Positions 27,122-35,332 of a stretch of DNA of 64,000 bases are shown piece by piece. The stretch spans positions 1,015,656 through 1,079,655 of the forward strand of contig NZ_LT599032.1 of the NCBI RefSeq assembly GCF_900079725.1. The letters are read 5' to 3'. The notes beneath the pieces were generated by a model. That model was not told the DNA's origin. It saw nothing but the letters and a program-made list of their open reading frames with translations, and made no database searches. Position numbers and translations under genes: made by a program. Source of the stretch: an uncultured Dysgonomonas sp. Lineage in GTDB: Bacteria; Bacteroidota; Bacteroidia; Bacteroidales; Dysgonomonadaceae. How positions within the stretch are numbered: position 1 is the stretch's first letter; every line of letters begins with the position of its first letter.

Positions 27122-27610
27122 GTGGAAAAAGAATTCTTTAAACAAGTTAATGCATCTCAAGGTATATTACAAAAAATCTGTAATATTTACTTTTATGGAA
27201 ACCCTTACAAAGAAGATTATTATCAAGAAATAATTATCAGACTCTGGAAAGCGTATCCAAATTTTAAAAATCAATCATCCTTTTCGACTTGGCTATATAA
27301 AATTGCTCTTAATACTGCAATTGACATACTCCGTAAACAAAGTATTCGTCCTATTCACGTTGAACTTACCGAATATGAATATAGGCAGCCGGATGATAGT
27401 TATCACCTCGAATCTGAAAATAAGGATAAATTGTACCGGGCAATTCTCCATCTTACAGAGGTTGAAAAGGCGATAATTCTACTCTATTTGGAATCATATG
27501 AGTATAAAGAAATTTCTGTGATTATAGGCATTTCGGAAAGTAATATTGGCGTTAAAATTAATCGGATAAAAAACAAATTAAATAAAATACTTACAAATGG
27601 AAAAGAATGA
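27122..27610 (+). CDS. ECF-type RNA polymerase sigma factor
   Basis: 162 residues from a GTG start (no ATG is available upstream in frame). Region 2 lies at about residues 30-75 (KEDYYQEIIIRLWKAYPNFKN..STWLYKIALNTAIDILRK) and region 4 at about 108-155 with a helix-turn-helix (YEYKEISVIIGISESNIGVK). The next gene overlaps its end by 14 bp and encodes a membrane protein, the usual layout of a sigma factor with a membrane-bound regulator. Confidence 0.85.
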   Translation: MEKEFFKQVNASQGILQKICNIYFYGNPYKEDYYQEIIIRLWKAYPNFKNQSSFSTWLYKIALNTAIDILRKQSIRPIHVELTEYEYRQPDDSYHLESENKDKLYRAILHLTEVEKAIILLYLESYEYKEISVIIGISESNIGVKINRIKNKLNKILTNGKE

Positions 27611-28202
27611 TATAAAACTGATGTGGCAGAAAATAAACCTTGCTGATGCATCACCGAGTGAGGTAGATGTCGAAGAAATTATTAAGAAAAGTCACAGCAA
27701 CATAATTTTAAAAACTCTAAATCTGCAAAAAAAGAAAATGCTGGTATACTTTTCTTTTTTAATTGTTTATGCATCTCTTATGATATATGCTTTTGTTATT
27801 TTAAGATTGAATTTATCAATACAATCAGTCATATCACTTTCGCTGACAGGATTATTTCTTTTTGTAAAAACAATTTTCGAAATAAATGGTTTTCGACTAT
27901 TACAAAGCATAAAAAGTGATATTGCTATTAAAGAATCTATTTTCTCTTTTAAACAAAAACTTAATCATGTAAAAATGGTTGAGTTTATATCTACCCTTAT
28001 ATACTGTTATGGTTGGGCAATTGGAATTGTCTGGGTTGTGATTAATGATTTTAACGGATTAATAAAGAGTTTACTGCCTCTTTTAATATTTCTTATCCTG
28101 ATACTTCTTATTATTCCTTGGTACATAAAATATTTTCGTCCCCAATATAAAAATCTATACACTAGTTTAGATAAAGATATTGAGTTCCTTAAATCAAAAT
28201 AG
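27597..28202 (+). CDS. Four-segment membrane protein, putative anti-sigma partner
   Basis: 201 residues with about 45 cytoplasmic residues (MWQKINLADASPSEVDVEEIIKK region) before hydrophobic segments near 48-68, 75-95, 125-148 and 155-178. Overlaps the ECF sigma gene by 14 bp. A regulatory role is inferred from position only; there is no zinc-binding anti-sigma motif (HxxxCxxC). Confidence 0.7.
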   Translation: MEKNDIKLMWQKINLADASPSEVDVEEIIKKSHSNIILKTLNLQKKKMLVYFSFLIVYASLMIYAFVILRLNLSIQSVISLSLTGLFLFVKTIFEINGFRLLQSIKSDIAIKESIFSFKQKLNHVKMVEFISTLIYCYGWAIGIVWVVINDFNGLIKSLLPLLIFLILILLIIPWYIKYFRPQYKNLYTSLDKDIEFLKSK

Positions 28203-28237
28203 TTCGTATCATACTTGGATTTATATAAAAGTCATAC

Positions 28238-28394
28238 AACATAATAGATAATTAGCTCCAACATAAATATTCTCCCCTGCTCGCGCAAACGTTTCGTCTG
28301 TGAGTTGCGGTGCAAAACAACAATTGCTCTTTGAGCAAGACACTGACAGAATGTGCCTACCAGGGGAACTTGTACTAGTAACCTCTATTATGTT
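28238..28394 (+). ncRNA. Structured element with nested stems (candidate ncRNA, leader RNA or MITE)
   Basis: An 11-bp perfect outer stem (AACATAATAGA at 28238-28248 with TCTATTATGTT at 28384-28394), a 7-bp inner stem (TCCCCTG at 28273-28279 with CAGGGGA at 28361-28367) and two inner hairpins, CGCAA/TTGCG (28284-28309) and TTGCTC-TTT-GAGCAA (28324-28338). More GC-rich than its surroundings. Ends 49 bp before the orphan terminase-like gene. It matches no riboswitch or RNA family that I can recognise. Confidence 0.45.
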
Positions 28395-28443
28395 AAAATT
28401 ATGTATAAATAAAAATCCCATTTATCTATACTAATAAACGGTT

Positions 28444-29109
28444 ATGGCGAAGTATAATACAGAATTGACTGAAAAGATTGTAAACCTGATTGAAGACGAG
28501 TTTTTCACTGTATCGCAGGTATGTAAGGCAACGGGCATCAGCAGGGAGACATTTTATTGCTGGATGAACACCAAAGGCGATTTTCGTAGAGAAGTGGAAC
28601 AGGCGGTAGCTCACCGTGAAGCCGAACTGGTGACAATGGTACAGGCTTCGCTGAAAAAGAAACTTGAAGGATATTACACAACAGTAGAAAAAGACATTTA
28701 TGTCCCCGATGAACATACAGGTAAAGTTGTTTTCAAGCAGAGGACAGTTACGAAGAAAGAATGCCCTCCCGACCTTCGTACAATAAAAATGCTGCTGGAC
28801 AGGCAGGATAAAAAACCCTCACCGTCTCCCCGAAGGGAGGAGAAAGCCGCTAAAGAGTGCATAATGAAGAGTGAACCCGAAACTTTAGAGAAAAGAGAAG
28901 AACCGGAAGAAGAAATTATCCTGAATCCGGTGGAAGAAATATTGGAAACCTGTGCGGAGGCCATCGCAGAGTACCCTCCGAAAAACGAACATATAGAAAA
29001 GGACATGAAAGTCCTGACTTCTTCACAAAAAAGAAAAGCAGAGCACAAAAAGAAGAAAAATATGACAACCGAAAAAATTAAAAAAAGTGTCAGATGTGTC
29101 AGGTTTTAA
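28444..29109 (+). CDS. Orphan helix-turn-helix / phage terminase small subunit-like protein
   Basis: 221 residues. The N-terminal HTH (FTVSQVCKATGISRETFYCWM, residues about 21-41) followed by helical AVAHREAELVTMVQASLKKKLEGY and a LRTIKMLLDRQ segment resembles phBC6A51-type or terminase small-subunit proteins that bind phage DNA ends. The C-terminal third is charged low complexity (KREEPEEEI, KRKAEHKKKKN). No large terminase, portal or other phage gene is near, so it is a relic or a domesticated DNA-binding protein. Confidence 0.6.
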   Translation: MAKYNTELTEKIVNLIEDEFFTVSQVCKATGISRETFYCWMNTKGDFRREVEQAVAHREAELVTMVQASLKKKLEGYYTTVEKDIYVPDEHTGKVVFKQRTVTKKECPPDLRTIKMLLDRQDKKPSPSPRREEKAAKECIMKSEPETLEKREEPEEEIILNPVEEILETCAEAIAEYPPKNEHIEKDMKVLTSSQKRKAEHKKKKNMTTEKIKKSVRCVRF

Positions 29110-29314
29110 CAAAAACAGATACAAGTGGACGAGTAAACGAGTAGACAAGTTTTAATCTCGTATCTTGTATCTTGTTTACTTGTTAACTGATGACTTATTA
29201 CATTTTTCTTACTTTTTACTGTAACAAATTTTCAACCTGTTCCGTCTTAATATTTGAAAACAGATGAAAGCGCACATCTATTATTAATTTACTAACTTTT
29301 ATATAGGAACTGTT

Positions 29315-29785
29315 ATGAAAAAATATTTATTTTGTTTAGTATTACTTTTCGGCTTTATTTTGGCTGCTCCGGCGCAAAATATAGATGAGTTATTGAAAAA
29401 AGTATCTAAAACCGAAAATATAGAGAAAGTCAAAATCGGAAAATTTATGATGTCTCTGGGCAAAGCCTTTGGTGGTGTAGGCGACATACCGGTAGCAAGG
29501 GGGATACATTCTATGGAAATATATGATTTATCGTCTTGTGATAATGGCCTGAAAAAAGATTTGGCGAAACAATTCAATAAACTGAAAGACGGCGGAGGCT
29601 ATGAAACCCTTATTTATGCGAAGGATAAAAGTGATGGAGTACGCATTATGGTGAAGAAAAATAAAGACACCATCAAAGAAATGATAATATTGTGTATGGA
29701 CGAACAAGATCCGACCATAATCCGGTTTTCGGGAAAAATAAAAGATAATGATATTGCCGAGCTGGTAAGTAAATACGACAAATAA
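29315..29785 (+). CDS. DUF4252 family secreted protein (paralogue 1)
   Basis: 156 residues. Signal peptide MKKYLFCLVLLFGFILAAPAQ then the DUF4252 layout: early helix (IDELLKKVSKTEN), KIGKFMMSL, IHSMEIYDLSS, and a C-terminal DPTIIRFSGKIKDNDIAELV. Function of DUF4252 is unknown; members are small exported Bacteroidota proteins often beside ECF sigma genes. First of three paralogues here, separated by 120 bp from the second. Confidence 0.82.
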   Translation: MKKYLFCLVLLFGFILAAPAQNIDELLKKVSKTENIEKVKIGKFMMSLGKAFGGVGDIPVARGIHSMEIYDLSSCDNGLKKDLAKQFNKLKDGGGYETLIYAKDKSDGVRIMVKKNKDTIKEMIILCMDEQDPTIIRFSGKIKDNDIAELVSKYDK

Positions 29786-29867
29786 ATATAAGGAAAAATA
29801 AAGTATTTAATCCAATATTTTTTAATCATAACTAATTATTAACGTTGCAGATACAATAATAACAGAT

Positions 29868-29880
29868 AGGTCTGCGACCT
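29868..29880 (+). repeat. Short palindrome family, copy 4
   Basis: AGGTCTGCGACCT followed by TAACAAAG, 25 bp before the second DUF4252 start codon. Confidence 0.65.
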
Positions 29881-29905
29881 TAACAAAGTAAAACACAATC
29901 GATTT

Positions 29906-30412
29906 ATGAAAAAGTTTATAGTATTTTTTATCCTAATATTAGCAGGTACCCATATTGTAACAGCTCAGGAGCTGGACGGACTGATGAAAGAAGTGGCAAA
30001 AAATGAAAAGGCGCAACGTCAGGTAGTAGACAAAGCCATGCTAGGCACTTCCATGGCACAGGCTCAGGCTCAGGACCCGACAGGGAATTTGAAATCGAAG
30101 ATGCCCTCATTTATGCAGAAGATAGATTCCATACAGGTAGTTACATTGGAGGAGGACGCTCCCGACACAAGAAATATGGTACTGAACACTTTAAACTCAT
30201 TTAAAGATGATGATACATATTCTACACTGGTAAGAGTCAAGGACGGTGAAGATAATGTACGCATCATTGCTAAAAGAAACGGGGAAACAGTATCCGATGT
30301 ATATATCTTTGTCATGGATGAAGAAGATATCGTTTTGGTAAAGATGAGTGGCAAACTAGAGCAATCCGATTTGGAAGATATAGTTAAAGAACAGACAAAG
30401 AATAAGAAATAG
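29906..30412 (+). CDS. DUF4252 family secreted protein (paralogue 2)
   Basis: 168 residues with signal peptide (MKKFIVFFILILAGTHIVTAQ) and the same domain plan as its neighbours, ending in EEDIVLVKMSGKLEQSDLEDIV. A Gln/Ala-rich stretch (MAQAQAQDP) interrupts the N-terminal part. Its TAG stop is followed immediately by the sigma factor ATG with no spacer, so translation is probably coupled. Confidence 0.82.
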   Translation: MKKFIVFFILILAGTHIVTAQELDGLMKEVAKNEKAQRQVVDKAMLGTSMAQAQAQDPTGNLKSKMPSFMQKIDSIQVVTLEEDAPDTRNMVLNTLNSFKDDDTYSTLVRVKDGEDNVRIIAKRNGETVSDVYIFVMDEEDIVLVKMSGKLEQSDLEDIVKEQTKNKK

Positions 30413-30907
30413 ATGGATGCGGAAACTTTTAAAAAAGTATTTCTTCCATATCATCAAAAATTGTATCGAATAGCTTATCGTATTGTACAGGATGCCGCAA
30501 ATGCCGAAGACATAGTTCAGGAAACGTTCATAAAACTCTGGAACAAACGCGGAGATATGCAGGATATAGAAAATACCGAAGCTTTCTCTATTATCATACT
30601 CCGCAACACATGCCTGGATCATCTACGGAAAACAAAAAACGATTATCATACCAATTATGACGCCGATATCCCCGAAACAGCTTCTTTGGTCAAACAGATA
30701 GAAATACAGGATGAAGCCGAACGGGTAAAAAAACTGATAAACAAGTTGCCTGAACAGCAACGCCAAGTTATGATAATGAAACATTGGGACGGGTATTCGG
30801 ATGAAGAAATAGAACAGATAACGGGAATCAGCCCGGGAAACATTAGAGTGATACTCTCAAGGGCCAGGAAAACGATACGCGAACAATTCATAAAAATACA
30901 ACAGTGA
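30413..30907 (+). CDS. ECF-type RNA polymerase sigma factor (second)
   Basis: 164 residues. Region 2 (YRIAYRIVQDAANAEDIVQETFIKLW, residues about 15-43) and region 4 (LPEQQRQVMIMKHWDGYSDEEIEQITGISPGNIRVILSRARKTI) are both clear. Its stop overlaps the start of the anti-sigma gene by 4 bp. Flanked by DUF4252 genes on both sides, which are plausible targets or regulators. Confidence 0.9.
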   Translation: MDAETFKKVFLPYHQKLYRIAYRIVQDAANAEDIVQETFIKLWNKRGDMQDIENTEAFSIIILRNTCLDHLRKTKNDYHTNYDADIPETASLVKQIEIQDEAERVKKLINKLPEQQRQVMIMKHWDGYSDEEIEQITGISPGNIRVILSRARKTIREQFIKIQQ

Positions 30908-31473
30908 TGAAAACGGACGAAATAAAAATAATGCTGGATGCCTTCTACAACGGTGAAACAACTGCCACAGAAGAGCTGATATTGCTAAAATATTTTAGCG
31001 GTGAAGACGTAGCCGAAGAATTACTGGATGAGAAAGAAGTTTTCCTCAGTATGTATCAGGCAGAGCCGATAGATGTGCCTCCGGCTTTAGAATCGAAACT
31101 GGGGAACCTCATCGACGAACTTGCTTCGAAAGAAGAAAAGAATACTGAGATAAAACCCATAGCTAAGAGAAAACATCTGCTAAAATGGGCAGGGAGTGCC
31201 GCTGCTTGTATAGCCTTGCTGATTTCTGTCACATTCTACTTGAACAATAAGCCGGATGTGGGACAGCCGCCTGTAGTTCCAGAACAACAAACTGCCCAAA
31301 ACCTGAGTGAAGCTGACAAGAAAGCCCTGAAAGAAGCGGAAGACGCGCTTATACTGTTGTCTTCTAACTTTAACAAAGGAGTAGATCAACTAGCCATAGT
31401 ATCTTCGAGCCTTGACAAATCAAATGAAATATTAAACAAAACGCTTAATCGCAAAAAAGATAAAGAATCATGA
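30904..31473 (+). CDS. Single-pass membrane protein, putative anti-sigma factor
   Basis: 189 residues: ~90 cytoplasmic residues, one transmembrane helix (WAGSAAACIALLISVTFYL, about 93-111) and a ~75-residue periplasmic tail. Overlaps the sigma gene by 4 bp and the third DUF4252 gene by 4 bp. The layout is that of an anti-sigma factor; no FecR sensor domain is present. Confidence 0.78.
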   Translation: MMKTDEIKIMLDAFYNGETTATEELILLKYFSGEDVAEELLDEKEVFLSMYQAEPIDVPPALESKLGNLIDELASKEEKNTEIKPIAKRKHLLKWAGSAAACIALLISVTFYLNNKPDVGQPPVVPEQQTAQNLSEADKKALKEAEDALILLSSNFNKGVDQLAIVSSSLDKSNEILNKTLNRKKDKES

Positions 31474-31946
31474 AAATAAAAGTACTCATTACAGCAATAT
31501 TACTCCTGGCCGGCTTTGCTACTATGCATTCGCAGAACAATATGTTCGACAGGCTTTCGGATAATAAGGACATATCCACTGTCTATATCTCCAAGGCATT
31601 GCTCAACATGATGCCGAAGATGGATGTGGGCGCCGGAGGTGCAGATATAAAATCACTAGCCGGCAAACTCGAACAACTGGAAATATACAGCAGCCAGAGT
31701 AAAGACGCGGCAAAACTCATCAGAATGGAATTTGAAGGGCTTACAAAGAGTAAAACATACGAGACCCTGATGGCAATCAAGGATAAAGGCGATAATATAA
31801 CTTTTTATGCCCGCAAGGAAAAGGATAACTTCAAAGACCTGATAATGTTCATCAACGAGCCCGAAGAATGTACGGTCATCCGTATCATGGGTACTTTCAC
31901 GGCAGAAGACGTACAAAAAGTGATGAACAGCAGCAACAAAAAATAA
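31470..31946 (+). CDS. DUF4252 family secreted protein (paralogue 3)
   Basis: 158 residues, signal peptide then the DUF4252 core (FDRLSDNKDISTVYISKALLNMMP, LEQLEIYSS, EECTVIRIMGTFTAEDVQKV). Overlaps the anti-sigma gene by 4 bp, so sigma, anti-sigma and this protein are one coupled unit. Followed by a strong bidirectional terminator. Confidence 0.85.
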   Translation: MKIKVLITAILLLAGFATMHSQNNMFDRLSDNKDISTVYISKALLNMMPKMDVGAGGADIKSLAGKLEQLEIYSSQSKDAAKLIRMEFEGLTKSKTYETLMAIKDKGDNITFYARKEKDNFKDLIMFINEPEECTVIRIMGTFTAEDVQKVMNSSNKK

Positions 31947-31950
31947 GCAA

Positions 31951-31986
31951 CAAAAAAGCCCCGGAGAGTAATTCTCCGGGACTTCT
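31951..31986. terminator. Bidirectional terminator (DUF4252 operon / recA)
   Basis: AGCCCCGGAGA / TTCTCCGGGACTT stem; on the minus strand the stem is followed by TTTTTTG, as expected for the recA transcript. Confidence 0.88.
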
Positions 31987-32009
31987 TTATCTAATACTTA
32001 TTAGTATTG

Positions 32010-33032
32010 TTATTTTTTTGCCTGCAAGGCTGCAAATATCAAGCCTTCGAGTTCTTCGGCAAGTTCCGGATTGTCTTTTACCATATCCTTTGCCGCTTCA
32101 CGTCCTTGTCCCAGCTTAGTATCATTGTAGCTATACCATGATCCGCTCTTCTTAATGATCCCTAGTTCGGCACCGAGATCGATAATCTCACCGGAACGGG
32201 AGATTCCCTCTCCGTACATGATGTCGAATTCAGCTTTACGGAATGGTGGGGCAACCTTATTCTTCGCTACTTTTACACGGGTCTGGCTGCCTTTTACTTC
32301 ATCTCCGTCTTTTAGCTGCCCGATACGACGGATATCGAGACGCACAGATGAATAATATTTCAGCGCATTACCTCCGGTTGTTGTTTCCGGCGAACCGAAC
32401 ATAACCCCGATTTTGTCACGCAACTGGTTAATAAATATACATGTAGTGCTGGTTTTATTGATAGCTGCCGTCAGCTTACGCAACGCCTGAGACATCAGAC
32501 GAGCCTGGAGCCCCATTTTAGAGTCACCCATTTCACCTTCGAGTTCAGCTTTTGGCGTCAGTGCAGCCACAGAGTCTATCACTACGATATCTATAGCCGA
32601 CGAGCGGATTAACTGTTCTGCAATCTCCAAGGCCTGCTCTCCACTGTCGGGTTGAGATATATAGAGGTTCTCAATATCAACACCCAATTTCTCTGCATAG
32701 AAGCGGTCGAAAGCATGCTCTGCATCAATAAATGCTGCTATACCTCCGGCCTTTTGAGCTTCGGCGATAGCATGTATAGCCAATGTTGTTTTACCGGAAG
32801 ATTCAGGTCCGTATATCTCGATTACCCTGCCACGAGGATATCCTCCTACTCCAAGAGCGGCATTCAACGCGATAGACCCTGTAGGAATGACAGAAATTTC
32901 GTCGACCTTATCATCTCCCATTTTCATTATCGAGCCTTTACCATAGCTTTTCTCTATTTTATCCATTGCAGCTTGCAGAGCTTTAAGCTTCTCTGTATTC
33001 GGCGCCGCTTTCTTTTCTTTCTCTTCTGCCAT
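32010..33032 (-). CDS. recA: Recombinase RecA
   Basis: 340 residues, typical length. Walker [10 protein letters not shown] at 75-83, [22 protein letters not shown] (Walker B and loop L1), [13 protein letters not shown] after loop L2 and NKVAPPFR(K)AEFDI are all present. Binds single-stranded DNA for strand exchange and induces the SOS response. Last gene of a minus-strand run LOG-hypothetical-bcp-recA, 25 bp after bcp. Confidence 0.98.
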   Translation of the reverse strand: MAEEKEKKAAPNTEKLKALQAAMDKIEKSYGKGSIMKMGDDKVDEISVIPTGSIALNAALGVGGYPRGRVIEIYGPESSGKTTLAIHAIAEAQKAGGIAAFIDAEHAFDRFYAEKLGVDIENLYISQPDSGEQALEIAEQLIRSSAIDIVVIDSVAALTPKAELEGEMGDSKMGLQARLMSQALRKLTAAINKTSTTCIFINQLRDKIGVMFGSPETTTGGNALKYYSSVRLDIRRIGQLKDGDEVKGSQTRVKVAKNKVAPPFRKAEFDIMYGEGISRSGEIIDLGAELGIIKKSGSWYSYNDTKLGQGREAAKDMVKDNPELAEELEGLIFAALQAKK

Positions 33033-33057
33033 TATCAGTTTCTTTCTTTTGGTTTGT

Positions 33058-33519
33058 TTATAATTGTTTTAATATTTGCTCCGCATGCTCTTTTGTCTTT
33101 ATCTCTTTAGGGCCTATTATTTGCTCGATAACCCCTGATTCATCGATAAGGAATGTTGTACGGAAAGTTCCCATAAATTTTCGTCCCATAAACGTTTTCT
33201 CACCCCATACACCGAATGCCTCTACCAGCTTTTTATCTGTATCGGCAATAAGCGGGAAGGGCAACTGTTGCTTCTCGATAAACTTTTTATGCGCCTTTTC
33301 ATCATCTACACTTACTCCAAGTATCTGATATCCGGCCTTACGCAACTTCGAGAAATTATCCCTAAAACTACACGCCTCTGCTGTACATCCGGGGGTACTG
33401 TCTTTAGGATAAAAATAGAGTACCAGTTTTTGTCCCGCATAGTCGCTGGATTTAACGGTTTCCTCGTCTTGATTTATTCCTAATATATCCGGGATCTTAT
33501 CCCCTATGTTTAGTGCCAT
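33058..33519 (-). CDS. bcp: Thioredoxin-dependent thiol peroxidase (Bcp/PrxQ)
   Basis: 153 residues. The peroxiredoxin motif [12 protein letters not shown] provides peroxidatic C45 and, five residues on, the resolving C50, the arrangement of the Bcp/PrxQ subfamily. Reduces hydrogen peroxide and lipid hydroperoxides with thioredoxin. Starts 15 bp after the preceding hypothetical gene and ends 25 bp before recA, so oxidative-stress and DNA-repair functions are in one transcript. Confidence 0.95.
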   Translation of the reverse strand: MALNIGDKIPDILGINQDEETVKSSDYAGQKLVLYFYPKDSTPGCTAEACSFRDNFSKLRKAGYQILGVSVDDEKAHKKFIEKQQLPFPLIADTDKKLVEAFGVWGEKTFMGRKFMGTFRTTFLIDESGVIEQIIGPKEIKTKEHAEQILKQL

Positions 33520-33534
33520 TATTCTTATTATTAA

Positions 33535-34068
33535 TTATTCAACATAGGCAGTGCGCTCATAAATCGTCTTCTGCCTCCTCACCTTATTTCGTTTATCTAT
33601 AGTAACATTATCCGCTTCCTGAAATTTACGGCTTGTCTCGTAATATAATTGTATATCGGAATTGGCATCAGCCCCGAGGCTCCCAAATTTTTCCAACACC
33701 ACTATCTTTTGTTTTACTGCCTCCAGATAATCTAGGACAGAGTTACGGTATTCCAGCCCACCCTGATATATCGGCATATTTACTATTTCGGTACGGATAT
33801 TATTTATTTCTTTAAGCGGAGTAACCGAGGTCTTTTGCAAGTCCAGATTGACTTCATTATCCCATATCCTCTGCACTAGTTCCTCATACTCCGTATAAAC
33901 TACATCTATATCTTTTACTACATCGAGCATAAAGTAGTTATAGCCGCTTTTGGTTTCTATATTCTTATTTCTTTCGATGCGCAGCCGGCCTATCTTACCT
34001 TCCTGCTTTTGTGCATACCCCATTGCTGTAATGAGCAATAAGAGTACAATATAAAAAATTGTTCTCAT
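33535..34068 (-). CDS. Secreted protein of unknown function in the recA operon
   Basis: 177 residues. Signal peptide MRTIFYIVLLLLITAMGYAQ then a mostly helical, charged domain with no cysteine. No family recognised. Lies between the LOG gene (48-bp gap) and bcp (15-bp gap). Confidence 0.75.
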   Translation of the reverse strand: MRTIFYIVLLLLITAMGYAQKQEGKIGRLRIERNKNIETKSGYNYFMLDVVKDIDVVYTEYEELVQRIWDNEVNLDLQKTSVTPLKEINNIRTEIVNMPIYQGGLEYRNSVLDYLEAVKQKIVVLEKFGSLGADANSDIQLYYETSRKFQEADNVTIDKRNKVRRQKTIYERTAYVE

Positions 34069-34116
34069 ACTATTTGCCTTGTTAGTTGTGTTAATTAAAT
34101 TGCGGTCGCTACCGTC

Positions 34117-34692
34117 CTACTTTACCTCGAACCATTTATCATTTTTAAGGGGCACGAATAATTCCATCTTATCCAACAGGGTATCTACATTATCTTCCAC
34201 TATCATAATACCCCTGTATTCATCTTTCAGAAACCCTTTCTCTATCATCTTCTCGGACATAGCCACCAAAGGGTCGTAATATCCTAATGTATTAAGCAAT
34301 CCCACCGGTTTCTTATGCAGAGCTAATTGTGCCCAAGTAAGCATCTCAAACAATTCCTCCATAGTACCATAACCTCCGGGCAATGCTATTACGGCATCAC
34401 TGAGTTCGCTCATTAAAGCCTTACGCTCATGCATCGTCTCTACGATATGCATCTTGGTTATTCTTTTATGCTCCAATTCTTTCTGTTTGAGGAATTCTGG
34501 TATTACACCTATCACTTCTCCATTTTCTTCCAATGCACCATTGGCCACAGCACCCATCAGGCCTACATGTGCGCCTCCATAGATAACGCCGTATCCTCTA
34601 CGGGCTATTCTTTTACCTAACAACATTGCCTGTTCTGCAAAAATGCTCTCATTCCCTGATGACGAACCGCAAAAAACCGATATATATTTCAT
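34117..34692 (-). CDS. LOG family protein (TIGR00730, nucleotide 5'-monophosphate phosphoribohydrolase)
   Basis: 191 residues from the ATG at 34692; a start seven codons upstream is also in frame, but the chosen one begins directly with the beta strand KYISVFCGSSSG as in relatives. The lysine-decarboxylase-like motif PGGYGTMEELFE (catalytic Glu) is present with the Rossmann SGSS loop. Proteins of this type release free bases such as cytokinins or adenine from nucleoside monophosphates. Confidence 0.9.
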   Translation of the reverse strand: MKYISVFCGSSSGNESIFAEQAMLLGKRIARRGYGVIYGGAHVGLMGAVANGALEENGEVIGVIPEFLKQKELEHKRITKMHIVETMHERKALMSELSDAVIALPGGYGTMEELFEMLTWAQLALHKKPVGLLNTLGYYDPLVAMSEKMIEKGFLKDEYRGIMIVEDNVDTLLDKMELFVPLKNDKWFEVK

Positions 34693-34798
34693 TTGTATAA
34701 AATCTACTTTCAAGGAATAGCCAGAGTTTGTAAGTCTTTAATCCCTATATGTTAAGATGCACACTAAATATTATGTAATTTATAACTCATTATCCAAA

Positions 34799-34806
34799 CA
34801 AAGATA
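34799..34806 (-). promoter_or_regulatory. Candidate -7 box for the LOG-bcp-recA transcript
   Basis: Minus-strand TATCTTTG, 107 bp upstream of the LOG start. Confidence 0.4.
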
Positions 34807-35120
34807 ATAATAATCTTACAGAATATGATGGAATAAAAAACTCTGTTGAAAACTTTTGTTCCTTTATTTTTTCACAGACAGAAGAAGTTCTTTTTGCTAT
34901 TCAGATTCATCGAAAAATGTAATCTCCGTACCACATTGATTTCCCCCATTACTCTTTAGTTGTGGATACGATAATAAATAGATGCAGTTCAAAATATCCA
35001 TTCTTCTCGTATTATAGATAAAGATATATTGCAGAAAAACACTTTAAGCAAAAGTTCTGAGATAATTTTAGTTTCTAAAATTAATCAAGAGTAATAATTT
35101 TATTTAATATATAAAAATGT

Positions 35121-35153
35121 AAAAAGTCCGCAAATTCCCTTCGCAGACTTTCC
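35121..35153 (-). terminator. Terminator downstream of the AraC regulator gene
   Basis: AAAGTCTGC / GCGGACTTT stem on the minus strand followed by TTTTTAC, about 180 bp after the AraC stop. Confidence 0.7.
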
Positions 35154-35332
35154 AACCTTAACACAAACTTTACAAAACTACACAATAATAGAGTTAAACT
35201 ACAACCTATTCAGGTTTTCATTTAAATAAATATATTTTCCTCATATATTTACATTACAAATGTAAGGAATTATAGGCCTTTATTATTACATAAAAACACC
35301 CGCTTTTTCAGAATTCGTGCCTTTCTGTTAAA

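Larger units (their letters stand above)
34693..35332. other. 640-bp intergenic region, LOG gene to AraC gene
   Basis: Holds the LOG-operon -7 box (34799-34806) and a minus-strand terminator (35121-35153). Both neighbours are on the minus strand. No small gene, repeat copy or RNA is evident in the remainder; it is plain AT-rich DNA. Confidence 0.55.

Noticed and set aside
28238..28394. Degraded tRNA or known riboswitch
   Set aside because: No acceptor stem/TpsiC pattern and no match to the TPP, cobalamin, SAM, preQ1 or c-di-GMP core motifs that I know.
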